Counted from the stretch's first letter, positions 8,678-16,959 are shown. The stretch is 46,426 bases of DNA from Tolypothrix sp. FACHB-123 (GCF_014697075.1 NZ_JACJRE010000058.1:1-46426), one strand, 5' to 3'. Made by a program: numbers and translations. The notes: generated from the sequence alone by a model not told the origin.

Positions 8678-9892
8678 ATGTCCTCTCTAACTAGTGATGC
8701 TTTTGAAGCGGGACGGGTATACAAATCGACTGGTGCAATTGCTGTAAATCTCTTGCGATCGCCAATTTATCATGCATGGGAGCGATCGCACCTCCAAGGA
8801 TCTAACCCTTATGCCCTGCAAGCGGAAAAACTCTCAAGTTTAGATACAGAAAGGTTACTAGAGCAACACAGTTCTCTGATTAATGCGGCTCGTACCTATG
8901 GAAGGATATTATCCCAAGCCGCAGGATCAGAACGTCATGCAGTCATGTTAAGCGATCGCAACGCCGTTGTCTTAGATGTGGTAGGTGACGAGCAAACTGT
9001 ACACGGGCCGGAACCTTTCCCCGGCCCAGGTTCCCTACTTTCGGAAAGCGTGGCGGGAGCCAATGGAATTGGTACGCCCTTAGCAGCCGCAGATTATGTA
9101 GAAATAGTCGCCGCCGAGCATTTTATCGAAGGGTTTCATGCTTTTACCTGTCAAGGAATTCCTCTGCGCAACGACAAACAAGAAATTATTGGTGTATTTA
9201 GTATTTCCCTACGCCGTGCAGATGCAGGACAACGTCTCAAAGAGATATTAAAATGTGCTAGCAATGGTATTGAAGCAGAATTTGTCATCGCCAAACTTGA
9301 ACAAGATGTTCGCCGCATTCTCGCAGCCCATCCTGAAGACTACCAACCCATAGAAGAACTGCGTCAAGATATTATCCAAGCTCATCAAGCAGCACGCTTA
9401 AAAATGGAAGTAGGCTCGCGGATGGTAGCGAAAAATCGCTTAGATTACGCTATGCAAATCCTGCGACAAGCTGACAATTCAATTCAAATCTTTCGCCGTC
9501 GGGCAGAAGTTTGGCGAAATTTGGCATCATTAGAGCTAGGCTCAATTCAACCTGTGTGTCTCACGGATAGCATTCGCGATTTAGTAGATTTACTATCAAC
9601 TGAAATCTCAATTCGCAAACTAGAAGTTGTCACATCTTGGCAAGAAGAGCCAATTAAAGTTATGGCTGACTCTAGAAGCCTATTGCGCCAGCTTTTTCGT
9701 TATTTTTTGCAAGTTTTTGAGATTGCAGGTAGAGGTGGCAGAGTAGAAGTATTAGTGTCTATGCTAGATGCTGAGTTTGTCCAAGTCAGTTTTAGAGGAA
9801 ATTCCGGATTAAATCTTGACCAATCAAAACTAGCCCAGTACACTTTTTCTTTACCTATAGCTAATAAAAATTTATGTACAAGCACACTTTAG
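8678..9892 (+). CDS. AcoR-type GAF sensory protein with degenerate histidine-kinase tail
   Basis: Protein of 404 residues. The N-terminal 200 residues resemble the sensory part of AcoR/DhaR-type activators: an early LLRSPIYHAWERS segment, a GAF-like region with SDRNAVVLDVVGD, the GANGIGTPLA block, and FTCQGIPLRNDKQEIIGVFSIS. In those regulators it is followed by a sigma-54 AAA+ domain, which is absent here. The tail (about 235-395) has the outline of a kinase core but lacks an H-box His, an N-box Asn (LLRQLFRYFLQVFEIAGRGG) and a G1-box Asp (SFRGNSGLN), so catalysis is unlikely. It overlaps the response-regulator gene, so it probably controls or titrates that receiver. Confidence 0.72.
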   Translation: MSSLTSDAFEAGRVYKSTGAIAVNLLRSPIYHAWERSHLQGSNPYALQAEKLSSLDTERLLEQHSSLINAARTYGRILSQAAGSERHAVMLSDRNAVVLDVVGDEQTVHGPEPFPGPGSLLSESVAGANGIGTPLAAADYVEIVAAEHFIEGFHAFTCQGIPLRNDKQEIIGVFSISLRRADAGQRLKEILKCASNGIEAEFVIAKLEQDVRRILAAHPEDYQPIEELRQDIIQAHQAARLKMEVGSRMVAKNRLDYAMQILRQADNSIQIFRRRAEVWRNLASLELGSIQPVCLTDSIRDLVDLLSTEISIRKLEVVTSWQEEPIKVMADSRSLLRQLFRYFLQVFEIAGRGGRVEVLVSMLDAEFVQVSFRGNSGLNLDQSKLAQYTFSLPIANKNLCTSTL

Positions 9893-10275
9893 TGAAGCGC
9901 AAGGTGCTGATTGCAGACGATGACGATGATAGTCGAGAAATGCTAGCGTTTTTACTTGAAGATGAAGGCTGGGAAGTAAAAGAAGCAAGAGATGGCAAAG
10001 AAGCTTTAGCAACAGTAGTTAAAGATCGTCCTGATTTATTAATTTTAGATAACCGGATGCCAGAATTAACTGGAGCCGAAGTTTATCAGCAACTTCAATC
10101 CCAAGGTATTAATTTAGCAGTTGTTTTAGCTACAGCTTATGGACATATAGAAGAATTAGCCTCCGCTTTGGGTATTGTTTATTTTGTTAATAAACCCTAT
10201 GACATCACAGAATTATTAACCATCATAGAATCTGCTTACAAAAATTGTCATGATAGTAATTTTTCCCAGAGTTAG
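9874..10275 (+). CDS. Single-domain response regulator (CheY-like receiver)
   Basis: Receiver-only protein of 133 residues. It has an acidic cluster ADDDDD (residues 14-19), phospho-acceptor Asp59 in LILDNRMPELTG, Thr87 in LATAYG and Lys107 in VNKPYD. There is no output domain. The start is uncertain. The ATG at 9874 overlaps the preceding gene by 19 bp, while an in-frame GTG at 9892 would overlap only the last base of that gene's TAG and begin directly at KRKVLIADDDD. Either way the two genes are translationally linked, which pairs this receiver with the upstream GAF protein although that protein seems unable to phosphorylate it. Confidence 0.92.
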   Translation: MYKHTLVKRKVLIADDDDDSREMLAFLLEDEGWEVKEARDGKEALATVVKDRPDLLILDNRMPELTGAEVYQQLQSQGINLAVVLATAYGHIEELASALGIVYFVNKPYDITELLTIIESAYKNCHDSNFSQS

Positions 10276-10330
10276 GATTATTACATGTTAAAAGTATGGG
10301 AAAAAATTACTGTTTAGCCAAAAGTATAGC

Positions 10331-10358
10331 TGTTGACTGTTGACTGTTGACTGTTGAC
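10331..10358. repeat. Heptanucleotide tandem repeat, four TGTTGAC units
   Basis: Four perfect copies of TGTTGAC followed by a partial TGAC. Same unit as at 3361-3381. Confidence 0.88.
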
Positions 10359-10392
10359 TGACTAGAAAGGCTTTTATTGTCAGGATGAAGGA

Positions 10393-10453
10393 ACAATCCT
10401 CCACTCTTATGACTAAGTAAGCGAAGCGACATCTTAGTCAGGCGGGGGATTGT
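10393..10453. repeat. Interrupted inverted repeat, possible miniature mobile-element remnant
   Basis: Inner stem tgactaag / cttagtca (10410-10417 with 10433-10440) around a 15-nt loop. Outer stem acaatcc / ggattgt (10393-10399 with 10447-10453). The GC-rich loop and two-step stem recall ends of IS200/IS605-type elements or a dispersed cyanobacterial repeat. No transposase is present, so its nature is inferred. Confidence 0.5.
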
Positions 10454-10633
10454 CAAATATCTTTCTTAATTTTGAATTGGTATTAGGTAAGAGTGTTTAG
10501 GTGTTGAGGGTTACGTCATTTCTTTTCTCTCTTACAAAAAGAATATTAACAAAAATGTATTAAGTTATACTAACTGAACTTTTGGGAATCATTGGTTGTA
10601 AGTACACATTTCCCAGACGAAGATTAGTATTTT

Positions 10634-11692
10634 ATGAAAATTACGCAAATTATTGGCACATTGACTATTTGGTGCCAACAAAAGTTGAGATTAGGTATTA
10701 AGTTTACCTTTTTCTCTTTGTTTGCGATCGCTCTTTTTCTCACTTTGATTACTAATGCTTGTAGTTTTGAGCAAAACCAATCACTCCAACCACTGCGAGT
10801 GGGAATTACCAGCTGGGTAGGATTTGATATTGTACGCTATGCCCAACCTTCAGGAATCTTCAAGCAACGGGGACTAGAAGTAGAATTGGTGCAATTTGAT
10901 AACCAGCAAGATTCTAGTCGAGCGGTAATTCGTGGCGGTTTAGATGCGGCGTTTGTGTCTTTTTGGGATGCGATGCAAGTCGATCCGGGTAACGATCGAC
11001 CTGTGGTGTTATTGACAACTAATATTTCTGCGGGAGCAGATGGAATTGTTGCCCAACCAGCAATTAAATCTGTAGCAGATTTACGTGGTAAACAAGTAGG
11101 TGCAAAGTTAGGTACAGTCAATCATCTGATTTTACTGGAAGCTTTGAAAGCTCATCAAATCAAACCTGCCGATGTGAAAATTCTTGATTACTCCAATGAG
11201 GTAGCTGCCGAAAAAATTAAAACAGGTGCGATTGATGCTGCGGTGCTGTGGGAACCAATGTTAGGGGAAACGGCGAAGAACATTAAGGGCAATATCCTTC
11301 ATACCACCAAGCAAGTAGATAGTCTGGTAATTGATATTTTGATGTCCAGTGACAGTACGGTGAAGGCGAAAAAAGCAGCACTCAAACAATTTCTTTTGGC
11401 ATGGTTTGACGTAATGCAGGCTGTGGAAACCCAAGCGACAAAGGTGTTTAACACGGTGGGAGAACAACTGGCACAAAATAGCGAATCTTTTGCTACTGAT
11501 TATGCAGGATTAAAAAAAGGCGATATGACTTTAAATCAGCGGATGTTCGCCGCAGATGGTCGTCTTAATTCGGCAAAAGCAGAAATTTTGCAGCTGCTAC
11601 AAGCCGATCCGCGTCACGGTCGAGTGATTCGCCAAGATGTAGAGATTAATACCGCACTGGTCAATGAAGCAATAGCGGGATGGAAGTCATGA
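10634..11692 (+). CDS. ABC-type substrate-binding lipoprotein, nitrate/sulfonate/taurine family
   Basis: Periplasmic binding protein (SsuA/TauA/NMT1-like), 352 residues. A positively charged start and hydrophobic segment end at LITNAC, an imperfect lipobox, so lipid attachment is likely. The mature part begins PLRVGITSWVGFDIVRYA and includes DLRGKQVGAKLGTVNH and AAVLWEPML, family hallmarks of the ligand cleft. The stop overlaps the start of a histidine kinase gene by an ATGA junction, and no permease or ATPase gene is near. This layout suggests that the protein presents a ligand to the kinase rather than, or as well as, to a transporter. The ligand could be a sulfonate, a nitrogen compound or a pyrimidine-like molecule. 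Confidence 0.85.
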   Translation: MKITQIIGTLTIWCQQKLRLGIKFTFFSLFAIALFLTLITNACSFEQNQSLQPLRVGITSWVGFDIVRYAQPSGIFKQRGLEVELVQFDNQQDSSRAVIRGGLDAAFVSFWDAMQVDPGNDRPVVLLTTNISAGADGIVAQPAIKSVADLRGKQVGAKLGTVNHLILLEALKAHQIKPADVKILDYSNEVAAEKIKTGAIDAAVLWEPMLGETAKNIKGNILHTTKQVDSLVIDILMSSDSTVKAKKAALKQFLLAWFDVMQAVETQATKVFNTVGEQLAQNSESFATDYAGLKKGDMTLNQRMFAADGRLNSAKAEILQLLQADPRHGRVIRQDVEINTALVNEAIAGWKS

Positions 11693-13413
11693 GCCAGTCA
11701 GCCACAAATAACTTATCCCAACAACTACTGATAGGTTTTGGTATTTCTCTGACAACAGTTGGCTTAACCACATTGGGATTGAACAACCTGTTGATTAAAT
11801 CACAACTGAGATATAAGCAAGAACAACGCGCCCAAACCATTACCCAAGGGGTTGCATTTTCCACGGAAGGACTTATCGAACTGGGAAATACAAGTATTAT
11901 TAAGCGAATAGTACAAAACTATGCCACAATGCCATCGGTAGTAGAAGTCGCCATCGTTAGTCCCGATGGACAAACCCTAGCTCGGAGTGGCTCGCAATCA
12001 AAAAATCCGCCCTATGCTGCCATTTATCCAGAATTAACTCAAGTTGTACAACAGGCTGCGGAAACAGGTTTGGAAAAGAGTTTCCGCACCAATATAGACG
12101 GTAAGCCAACATTAGTAGAAATTTCGCCCTTTAGCAGTACGCTATTTGGTCAAGGAAATCGACGGGGATTAGCGATCGCGATTCTCGATGTCAAAGAATT
12201 ACAACAGCAAGCTTGGCAAACTTTCTCTACCTCTACCATTACCCTGGTCATTGGCATGTCAGCAATTCTAGTATTGATGACAATGATGATTCAGCGATTA
12301 GTTTTACAACCACTGCAACGCTTAAATAAAGCTGTAACTGACAGTTCCAGCATTGACTATTTTGTCATGCCCAGTGGATTGCCGAACAACGAAATTCAAT
12401 TCTTGGCGCAGACAATTCAAGCAGCGGCTACAAGAGTTGAGGCTTATCAGCAACTAGAACAAGAAATAGCCCAGCGCCAACAAGTTGAAGCTGCTTTATT
12501 GGAGTCAGAAGCACAACTACGCCAGCAAGCTGAAGATTTAGAGAAAGCCATGCAAGAATTGCAGCAAGCACAAATGCGCATTATCCAAGCGGAAAAAATG
12601 TCGAGTTTGGGACAGCTAGTTGCAGGTGTTGCTCACGAAATTAACAATCCCGTCAGCTTTATTCACGGGAATCTGACTCATTTCGATAACTATACTCAAG
12701 ATTTATTGCAATTAATTGATCTTTACCAACAACAATGTCCCCATTCTCCAACAATCATCCAGAAAACAGTGGAAGACATCGACTTGGAATTTCTCAAGGA
12801 AGATTTACCCAAGTTGCTCAGTTCGATGAAAGTAGGTACAGAACGTATCCAGGGAATTGTGCAATCTCTACGCAACTTCTCGCGTCTGGATGAAGCTAAG
12901 TTGAAAGCAGTAGATATACATGAGGGTATTGAAAGTACCCTATTAATTCTCCAAAGCCGCCTCAACCCCAAACCAGGTTTTGTAGGTATTGAAGTCATCA
13001 AAGATTACAGTAAGTTACCCCTGGTGGAGTGTTACCCAGAGCAATTGAATCAGGTATTTATGAATATTTTGGCCAATGCGATCGATGCTTTAGAAACGTC
13101 AACTTACCACCAATTAACACTAAAAACCAACCCCAAAATTTGTATTCTTACCAAAGTCTTGGCAGATAAAGCCATCTCTATTCATATTAGCGATAACGGT
13201 TCGGGGATGAATAAAACAGTCCAAGAGAAGTTATTTGATCCCTTTTTTACTACCAAACCAGTTGGCAAAGGCACAGGTTTAGGCTTATCTATTAGTTATC
13301 AAATTGTCGTAGGCAATCATAGTGGTAAGCTGTACTGTGATTCTGCATTAGGACAGGGAACTGAGTTTGTCATAGAAATTCCCCTTAATCAGCACAGTTG
13401 TCACCCTCTGTGA
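11689..13413 (+). CDS. Membrane sensor histidine kinase coupled to a binding protein
   Basis: Kinase of 574 residues. Membrane segments lie at about residues 10-35 and 178-203, flanking a periplasmic domain of about 140 residues that starts near QRAQTITQGVAF and could be Cache/CHASE-like. HAMP and coiled-coil segments follow (about 204-300), then HisKA with His316 in VAGVAHEINNPVSF, and an ATPase domain with N-box NQVFMNILANAID (near 453), DNGSG (near 501) and GKGTGLGLS (near 525). An ATG at 11680 exists, but the ATG at 11689 makes an ATGA overlap with the binding-protein stop and is preferred. No response regulator follows. The receiver at 9874 is the nearest candidate partner. Confidence 0.92.
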   Translation: MSQSATNNLSQQLLIGFGISLTTVGLTTLGLNNLLIKSQLRYKQEQRAQTITQGVAFSTEGLIELGNTSIIKRIVQNYATMPSVVEVAIVSPDGQTLARSGSQSKNPPYAAIYPELTQVVQQAAETGLEKSFRTNIDGKPTLVEISPFSSTLFGQGNRRGLAIAILDVKELQQQAWQTFSTSTITLVIGMSAILVLMTMMIQRLVLQPLQRLNKAVTDSSSIDYFVMPSGLPNNEIQFLAQTIQAAATRVEAYQQLEQEIAQRQQVEAALLESEAQLRQQAEDLEKAMQELQQAQMRIIQAEKMSSLGQLVAGVAHEINNPVSFIHGNLTHFDNYTQDLLQLIDLYQQQCPHSPTIIQKTVEDIDLEFLKEDLPKLLSSMKVGTERIQGIVQSLRNFSRLDEAKLKAVDIHEGIESTLLILQSRLNPKPGFVGIEVIKDYSKLPLVECYPEQLNQVFMNILANAIDALETSTYHQLTLKTNPKICILTKVLADKAISIHISDNGSGMNKTVQEKLFDPFFTTKPVGKGTGLGLSISYQIVVGNHSGKLYCDSALGQGTEFVIEIPLNQHSCHPL

Positions 13414-13517
13414 GCGAAAAATTGACGTAAATTGGCTGGCTTTGATGGTGTTGTAGTTAATTAATGCCTAAGAATCTTAGAATAATTAGGGTATGTTGAA
13501 TTATGTAACAAAAATTT

Positions 13518-13775
13518 ATGCCTCCTCGTTGGCCTACCAAACCCGATCGCCAAGACCCAGCCTACCGCAAAATAGACGACAGAATGAATTTTGCTGTCCA
13601 TGTAGCGATCGCCGCTACAATCAATTCTGGGTTGTGGTTTTTCCACAATCTGAAAGCAGCTAACTGGGAATGGCTGCCTTGGGTAACAGTAAGTTGGCTG
13701 GTTATTGTGTTAATACATTTTATTTATATCAGCGCGATCGCCAATTATTCCGACACCCCACCCAAATCTACCTAA
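13518..13775 (+). CDS. 2TM domain small membrane protein
   Basis: Protein of 85 residues with two hydrophobic stretches, about 25-43 (NFAVHVAIAATINSGLWFF) and 53-72 (WLPWVTVSWLVIVLIHFIYI). A basic, proline-rich leader has the pattern DPAYRKIDDRMNFAVHVA. This matches the 2TM-domain family as I recall it, often found alone or fused to kinases in bacteria. Its role is unknown. It lies 104 bp after the histidine kinase and could be part of the same transcript, although nothing shows this directly. Confidence 0.75.
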   Translation: MPPRWPTKPDRQDPAYRKIDDRMNFAVHVAIAATINSGLWFFHNLKAANWEWLPWVTVSWLVIVLIHFIYISAIANYSDTPPKST

Positions 13776-13894
13776 AGATAGGCAACAGATGCTAGGGCGA
13801 TGTAACCTGTGACTGTAGAGTTAGCCTAGCTAATTGAGCGATAATAATAAAGAGCCTGAGAGTTAGCGCTTTTCGTTGATATGGGGTGATTTTT

Positions 13895-14203
13895 ATGGCT
13901 AAGACTAACACCACAGAAATGCTAGAAGCCCTAGCAGCCGAAATAGGGGAGAATGTTTACATAGACATTGCTAAGTGGCATCTTTATTTATCTAATGCCA
14001 AACTGCATACCGTTGTCGCTGAACAGCTGTATCCCTTAATTACTTCCAATTCAGTGAATGAAGACCGAGTTACCGCCGTATTAGCTGCAATTCCTGTTAA
14101 AATTGGTGGTGGGAGGAAAGAAATTCCCTTGATCGATTTACTACCCCTGCAATGCCAGGTAAGTTTAGTAGATATTCTCGAAAAATTCCAACGCGAGTTG
14201 TAA
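13895..14203 (+). CDS. DUF3181 family protein
   Basis: Conserved cyanobacterial protein of 102 residues without known function. Features include a helical start (TEMLEALAAEIGENVYIDIAKWHLYL), a central AEQLYPL segment, and KIGGGRKEIPLIDLLP near the C-terminus, the pattern I associate with DUF3181. A GTG at 13886 opens the frame three codons earlier, but the ribosome site GGGGTGA (13883-13889) overlaps it. The ATG at 13895 has suitable spacing. No signal peptide or membrane segment. Not obviously linked to its neighbours. Confidence 0.75.
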   Translation: MAKTNTTEMLEALAAEIGENVYIDIAKWHLYLSNAKLHTVVAEQLYPLITSNSVNEDRVTAVLAAIPVKIGGGRKEIPLIDLLPLQCQVSLVDILEKFQREL

Positions 14204-14264
14204 CATCTCTACTTTAATTGTCCCTATTGGCTCTTGCAGCATCCTCTTTACGGAGGTGAAGGAC

Positions 14265-14486
14265 ATGAATCAATATAAGTTTCACGATGAATATAGCCTA
14301 GCCCAAACAGCCGAGAATCTAGGTAAAAAAGCTTTGGAGTTAGGTCTGATTCCTAGTTTTGTAGTGCGTTATTTCCCTGATAGCAGGCAATATTACATTC
14401 CTAACGAACAAGAATCAGAACCTTTAACACCAGAACAAGCATATATGCGGTTAAGAAAACTAGTAGAACAATCTGGTAAGGCTTAA
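14265..14486 (+). CDS. Small conserved hypothetical protein
   Basis: Protein of 73 residues that I do not recognise. It starts MNQYKFHDEYSLAQTAENLG and contains SFVVRYFPDSRQYYIPNEQ, followed by a Glu-rich helix. The frame opens at a GTG at 14256 that overlaps the ribosome site GGAGG (14252-14256). The ATG at 14265 sits 8 nt from it and is the likely start. The clean ribosome site and even amino-acid use support a real gene. It follows the DUF3181 gene by 61 bp. Confidence 0.65.
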   Translation: MNQYKFHDEYSLAQTAENLGKKALELGLIPSFVVRYFPDSRQYYIPNEQESEPLTPEQAYMRLRKLVEQSGKA

Positions 14487-14591
14487 TCTCACTATTCTCT
14501 CATTACAGGGAGAATTAACTAGGCTTGATAATTAAATTTGCAATAGAGCAATTAAGCAGAAAGGCAGAAATTAATTTAGCTTTGTAGTGTT

Positions 14592-14632
14592 TGCGCAGCC
14601 TCTCATTCGCCGTAGGCGTCTCGTAGAGAAGA
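14592..14632. repeat. Dispersed Nostoc-type repeat with GCCGTAGGCGTC core
   Basis: GC-rich stretch in AT-rich surroundings holding a cgccgtaggcg core followed by tctcgtagagaag, itself a small inverted repeat. It resembles short interspersed elements common in Nostoc genomes and is related in style to the segment at 20014-20042. Confidence 0.55.
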
Positions 14633-14758
14633 CTTGAGTCCTGACTGCACAATTAATTTTCCCAGTGCAATTACCGAATTAATTACCATCAGTAATACAC
14701 TTCAACTATCAACATTAGTTGGGGTTAAATTTCAGGCAAATTTAGCGAGGTCAATTAT

Positions 14759-14971
14759 ATGTTTTTACAAATCAAAGATAGCAATGATTTAGTCAAAATA
14801 GATAGTTTTGAAGAATTGATAGATCCAAATAGAGATACTGTTCACGGAAAAGACCAAGAAGGTCAAGAAGAACAAGAAACAGATATCTTTAAAAAAGACG
14901 AGTTGGTTTTTCCTTCAGGAGAAAGTCTACCTCGCTGCTGGGTAGATGCTAACTACAGAAAAGCTAATTAG
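14759..14971 (+). CDS. Small acidic hypothetical protein
   Basis: Protein of 70 residues, strongly acidic in the centre (DQEGQEEQETD), with a C-terminal motif FPSGESLPRCWVDANYRKAN. Not recognised. The N-terminus MFLQIKDSNDLVKIDSFEELIDP reads like a folded beta-alpha unit. The ATG is preceded by AGCGAGG (spacing about 9). A 12-bp hairpin at 15009-15041 follows its stop. Confidence 0.6.
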   Translation: MFLQIKDSNDLVKIDSFEELIDPNRDTVHGKDQEGQEEQETDIFKKDELVFPSGESLPRCWVDANYRKAN

Positions 14972-15008
14972 CTATTAGTTAATTAGTAGTTAAACATCAT
15001 TGAATTGA

Positions 15009-15041
15009 TGGGTAATAGGTTTATGGCTTACCTATTACCCA
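15009..15041. terminator. Hairpin between convergent genes
   Basis: Perfect 12-bp stem tgggtaataggt / acctattaccca with a 9-nt loop (15021-15029). It lies between the convergent stops at 14971 (plus) and 15061 (minus). The T-tail is weak (ATCTTT), so it is a probable but not certain terminator. Confidence 0.6.
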
Positions 15042-15060
15042 ATCTTTAACTATTACTGGA

Positions 15061-15522
15061 TCAAATAGCCTTGTCTGCTACTATTGCATCTGCCTTTTCA
15101 CTAGATGAAACTGCTTTAGTTATCCAGTAAGTCAAAATGTGAGATAAAACACCCAAAGGCCCGGCAAATAAGCACAGTGCGAGAGAGTGAATCGTCCAAA
15201 TACCAGTAGTTTGCCCTTGCCAGTATATCCAACGCCCAACGAATAAATCCATCACCAAAAAATGAATCCAACCAGTTGCAGCAGCTGTTTCATCAGCAAA
15301 AAATCTGGCAATATCAGCTAATTGAGGATTAGATAAAGCTTGAGCATTTTCTGGTGTAATGCTGGTGATGAACAAATACAAATAGGCTCCAGCTAAAGGT
15401 ATAAAAGGGATATATGATTCCATCACTCGCCGCGTGACTTTCCAATTAGGAAGAAGAATCATCAAAGCCCAAAAAGGTAAAACAAAAAAATTGGCAACAT
15501 TAAATAATTGCGTGACGTTCAT
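15061..15522 (-). CDS. ABA4-like (DUF4281) membrane protein
   Basis: Integral membrane protein of 153 residues with about four hydrophobic segments. It matches the ABA4/DUF4281 family. Plant ABA4 is needed to form neoxanthin from violaxanthin. Family features seen are an N-terminal LFNVANFFVLPFWALMILLPNW, a central DETAAATGWIHFLVMDLFVGRW and a terminal GPLGVLSHILTYW. Cyanobacteria do not make plant neoxanthin, so its role here is open. A carotenoid-modifying or membrane function is inferred from the family only. It lies downstream of cobW on the same strand, separated by a 9-bp inverted repeat. Confidence 0.82.
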   Translation of the reverse strand: MNVTQLFNVANFFVLPFWALMILLPNWKVTRRVMESYIPFIPLAGAYLYLFITSITPENAQALSNPQLADIARFFADETAAATGWIHFLVMDLFVGRWIYWQGQTTGIWTIHSLALCLFAGPLGVLSHILTYWITKAVSSSEKADAIVADKAI

Positions 15523-15596
15523 AATTTATTATCTTCTCTAAAGAGCGTCATAGAAAAATATAACAGACAAATAAATGCCTCATATTTGAGTTGCTA

Positions 15597-15628
15597 GATA
15601 CCCGAATTTATTGAATAAGTCGGGTATC
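15597..15628. repeat. Inverted repeat between cobW-type gene and ABA4-like gene
   Basis: Perfect 9-bp arms gatacccga / tcgggtatc (15597-15605 with 15620-15628) and a 14-nt loop. No T-run follows on either strand, so it may be a processing or regulatory hairpin rather than a classical terminator. Confidence 0.5.
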
Positions 15629-15660
15629 CGACCAAAATCATAATTCACTTACTGAATCGC

Positions 15661-16701
15661 CTATAAAGCGACAAGTTGAGATTCTATCTCCGCAGATTTT
15701 AAATCGCGACCGATGAAAACTAAACGGGTTTGCTTAGCTTCTTCTGGTTGCCAAGGGCGATCGTAAAATTTATCAAAGCGATTACCCACACCTTGCATAA
15801 CTAAACGCATGGGTTTATTGGGTACCGCTACAAAACCTTTAATCCGATAAATCTCTTGTTGATTGACTATTTGTTGCAGCTGTTGTTGGAGTTTTTCCGG
15901 GTCAAAGGCGCGGTCTAAAATAACATGAGTTGAGGTAATTTCGTCATCATGGTCATGGTCTTCTTCTGTGTCGTGATGACTAGGACGACTATCTAAATTA
16001 TCTTCCACAGCCGCTTGGAAACCTAATAAAATAGATGGATCGAGTTGACCGCGATCGCTCTCCACAATCTTCACCACCCTGGGTAACTCTTGTTTAACTA
16101 ACTCCTCAACTTGGGCTTTAGTTTCCGCATCCACCAAGTCAGTTTTATTTAAAACTACCAAATCTGCACAAGCTAATTGGTCTTCAAACAGTTCTTGTAA
16201 TGGTGTTTCATGTTCTAGACTATCATCAGCTTGCCGTTGGGCTGCTACTGCCTCTGGATTGCTGGCAAATGTCCCCGCTGCTACCGCCGCACAATCAACA
16301 ACGGTAATTACCGCATCCACTGTTGCACCAGTGCGAATTTCTTGCCAGCGGAAAGCCTTAATTAAGGGTTTGGGTAAAGCTAACCCAGAAGTTTCAATAA
16401 TAATCGCATCAATGCGATCGCGCCGCTTGAGTAATTCTTGCATTGTCGGATAAAACTCTTCTTGTACGGTGCAGCACAAGCAGCCATTAGTTAACTCAAA
16501 AATATTACTGCCATCTTGACTATCTTCGGGACAAATTTGACAGGATTTTAGCAATTCGCCATCAATCCCAAGTTCGCCAAATTCATTAACTAAAACCGCA
16601 ATCCGGCGTCCTTGGTTGTTTTGTAGCAGGTGGCGAATTAGGCTGGTTTTACCACTACCTAAGAAGCCTGTGATTACTGTGACAGGAATTTTTGTAGCCA
16701 T
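15661..16701 (-). CDS. CobW/COG0523 family GTPase, putative metallochaperone
   Basis: G3E GTPase of 346 residues. Walker A is GFLGSGKTS (residues 12-20), the metal-binding CxCC is Cys74-Leu-Cys76-Cys77, and the guanine motif is NKTD near residue 184. A His/Asp-rich loop follows (SHHDTEEDHDHDDE, near 241-254), then a CobW C-terminal domain (near 260-345). Family members deliver zinc, cobalt or other metals. The His-rich loop favours metal storage or delivery. It is not next to cobalamin genes, so a general zinc-type role is as likely as cobalt. A Zur-type operator was not found by eye. Confidence 0.92.
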   Translation of the reverse strand: MATKIPVTVITGFLGSGKTSLIRHLLQNNQGRRIAVLVNEFGELGIDGELLKSCQICPEDSQDGSNIFELTNGCLCCTVQEEFYPTMQELLKRRDRIDAIIIETSGLALPKPLIKAFRWQEIRTGATVDAVITVVDCAAVAAGTFASNPEAVAAQRQADDSLEHETPLQELFEDQLACADLVVLNKTDLVDAETKAQVEELVKQELPRVVKIVESDRGQLDPSILLGFQAAVEDNLDSRPSHHDTEEDHDHDDEITSTHVILDRAFDPEKLQQQLQQIVNQQEIYRIKGFVAVPNKPMRLVMQGVGNRFDKFYDRPWQPEEAKQTRLVFIGRDLKSAEIESQLVAL

Positions 16702-16830
16702 TGTTTAACGCGAATTTTGCCCAAAAGCCTTACTTGGCCTCTAAGTGCATTTTCCCCCATTGCCCCGTTGATTGGAAATCCGGACACAGATGTATGAAAG
16801 AGGACAAGAGAAGGGAGACAAGGAGGACTA

Positions 16831-16858
16831 ATGCCCAATGCCCAATGCCCAATGCCCA
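16831..16858. repeat. Heptanucleotide tandem repeat, four ATGCCCA units
   Basis: Four perfect ATGCCCA units between the cobW-type and heme oxygenase genes. The reverse complement of the same unit occurs four times at 43003-43030. Confidence 0.9.
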
Positions 16859-16959
16859 AATAAAATTTGGGGCAACTTCCTTGCGATCGCCTCATTTACT
16901 CAGGTGACCCCAGGGAAATTGCCCCGATAATTGACAAAAATTGATTTTACAAAAAATGA

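Larger units (their letters stand above)
10276..10633. other. Intergenic region with repeat array and large hairpin
   Basis: 358 bp without a gene. It contains a 7-bp tandem array (10331-10358), a long interrupted hairpin (10393-10453), and an AT-rich stretch that should carry the promoter for the binding-protein/kinase pair. Confidence 0.55.

Noticed and set aside
11680-11688. Earlier ATG for the histidine kinase
   Set aside because: The ATG at 11689 gives the classical ATGA overlap with the upstream stop.
16701-16907. Plus-strand frame between cobW and ho1
   Set aside because: It is made largely of the ATGCCCA repeat and has no coding signature.
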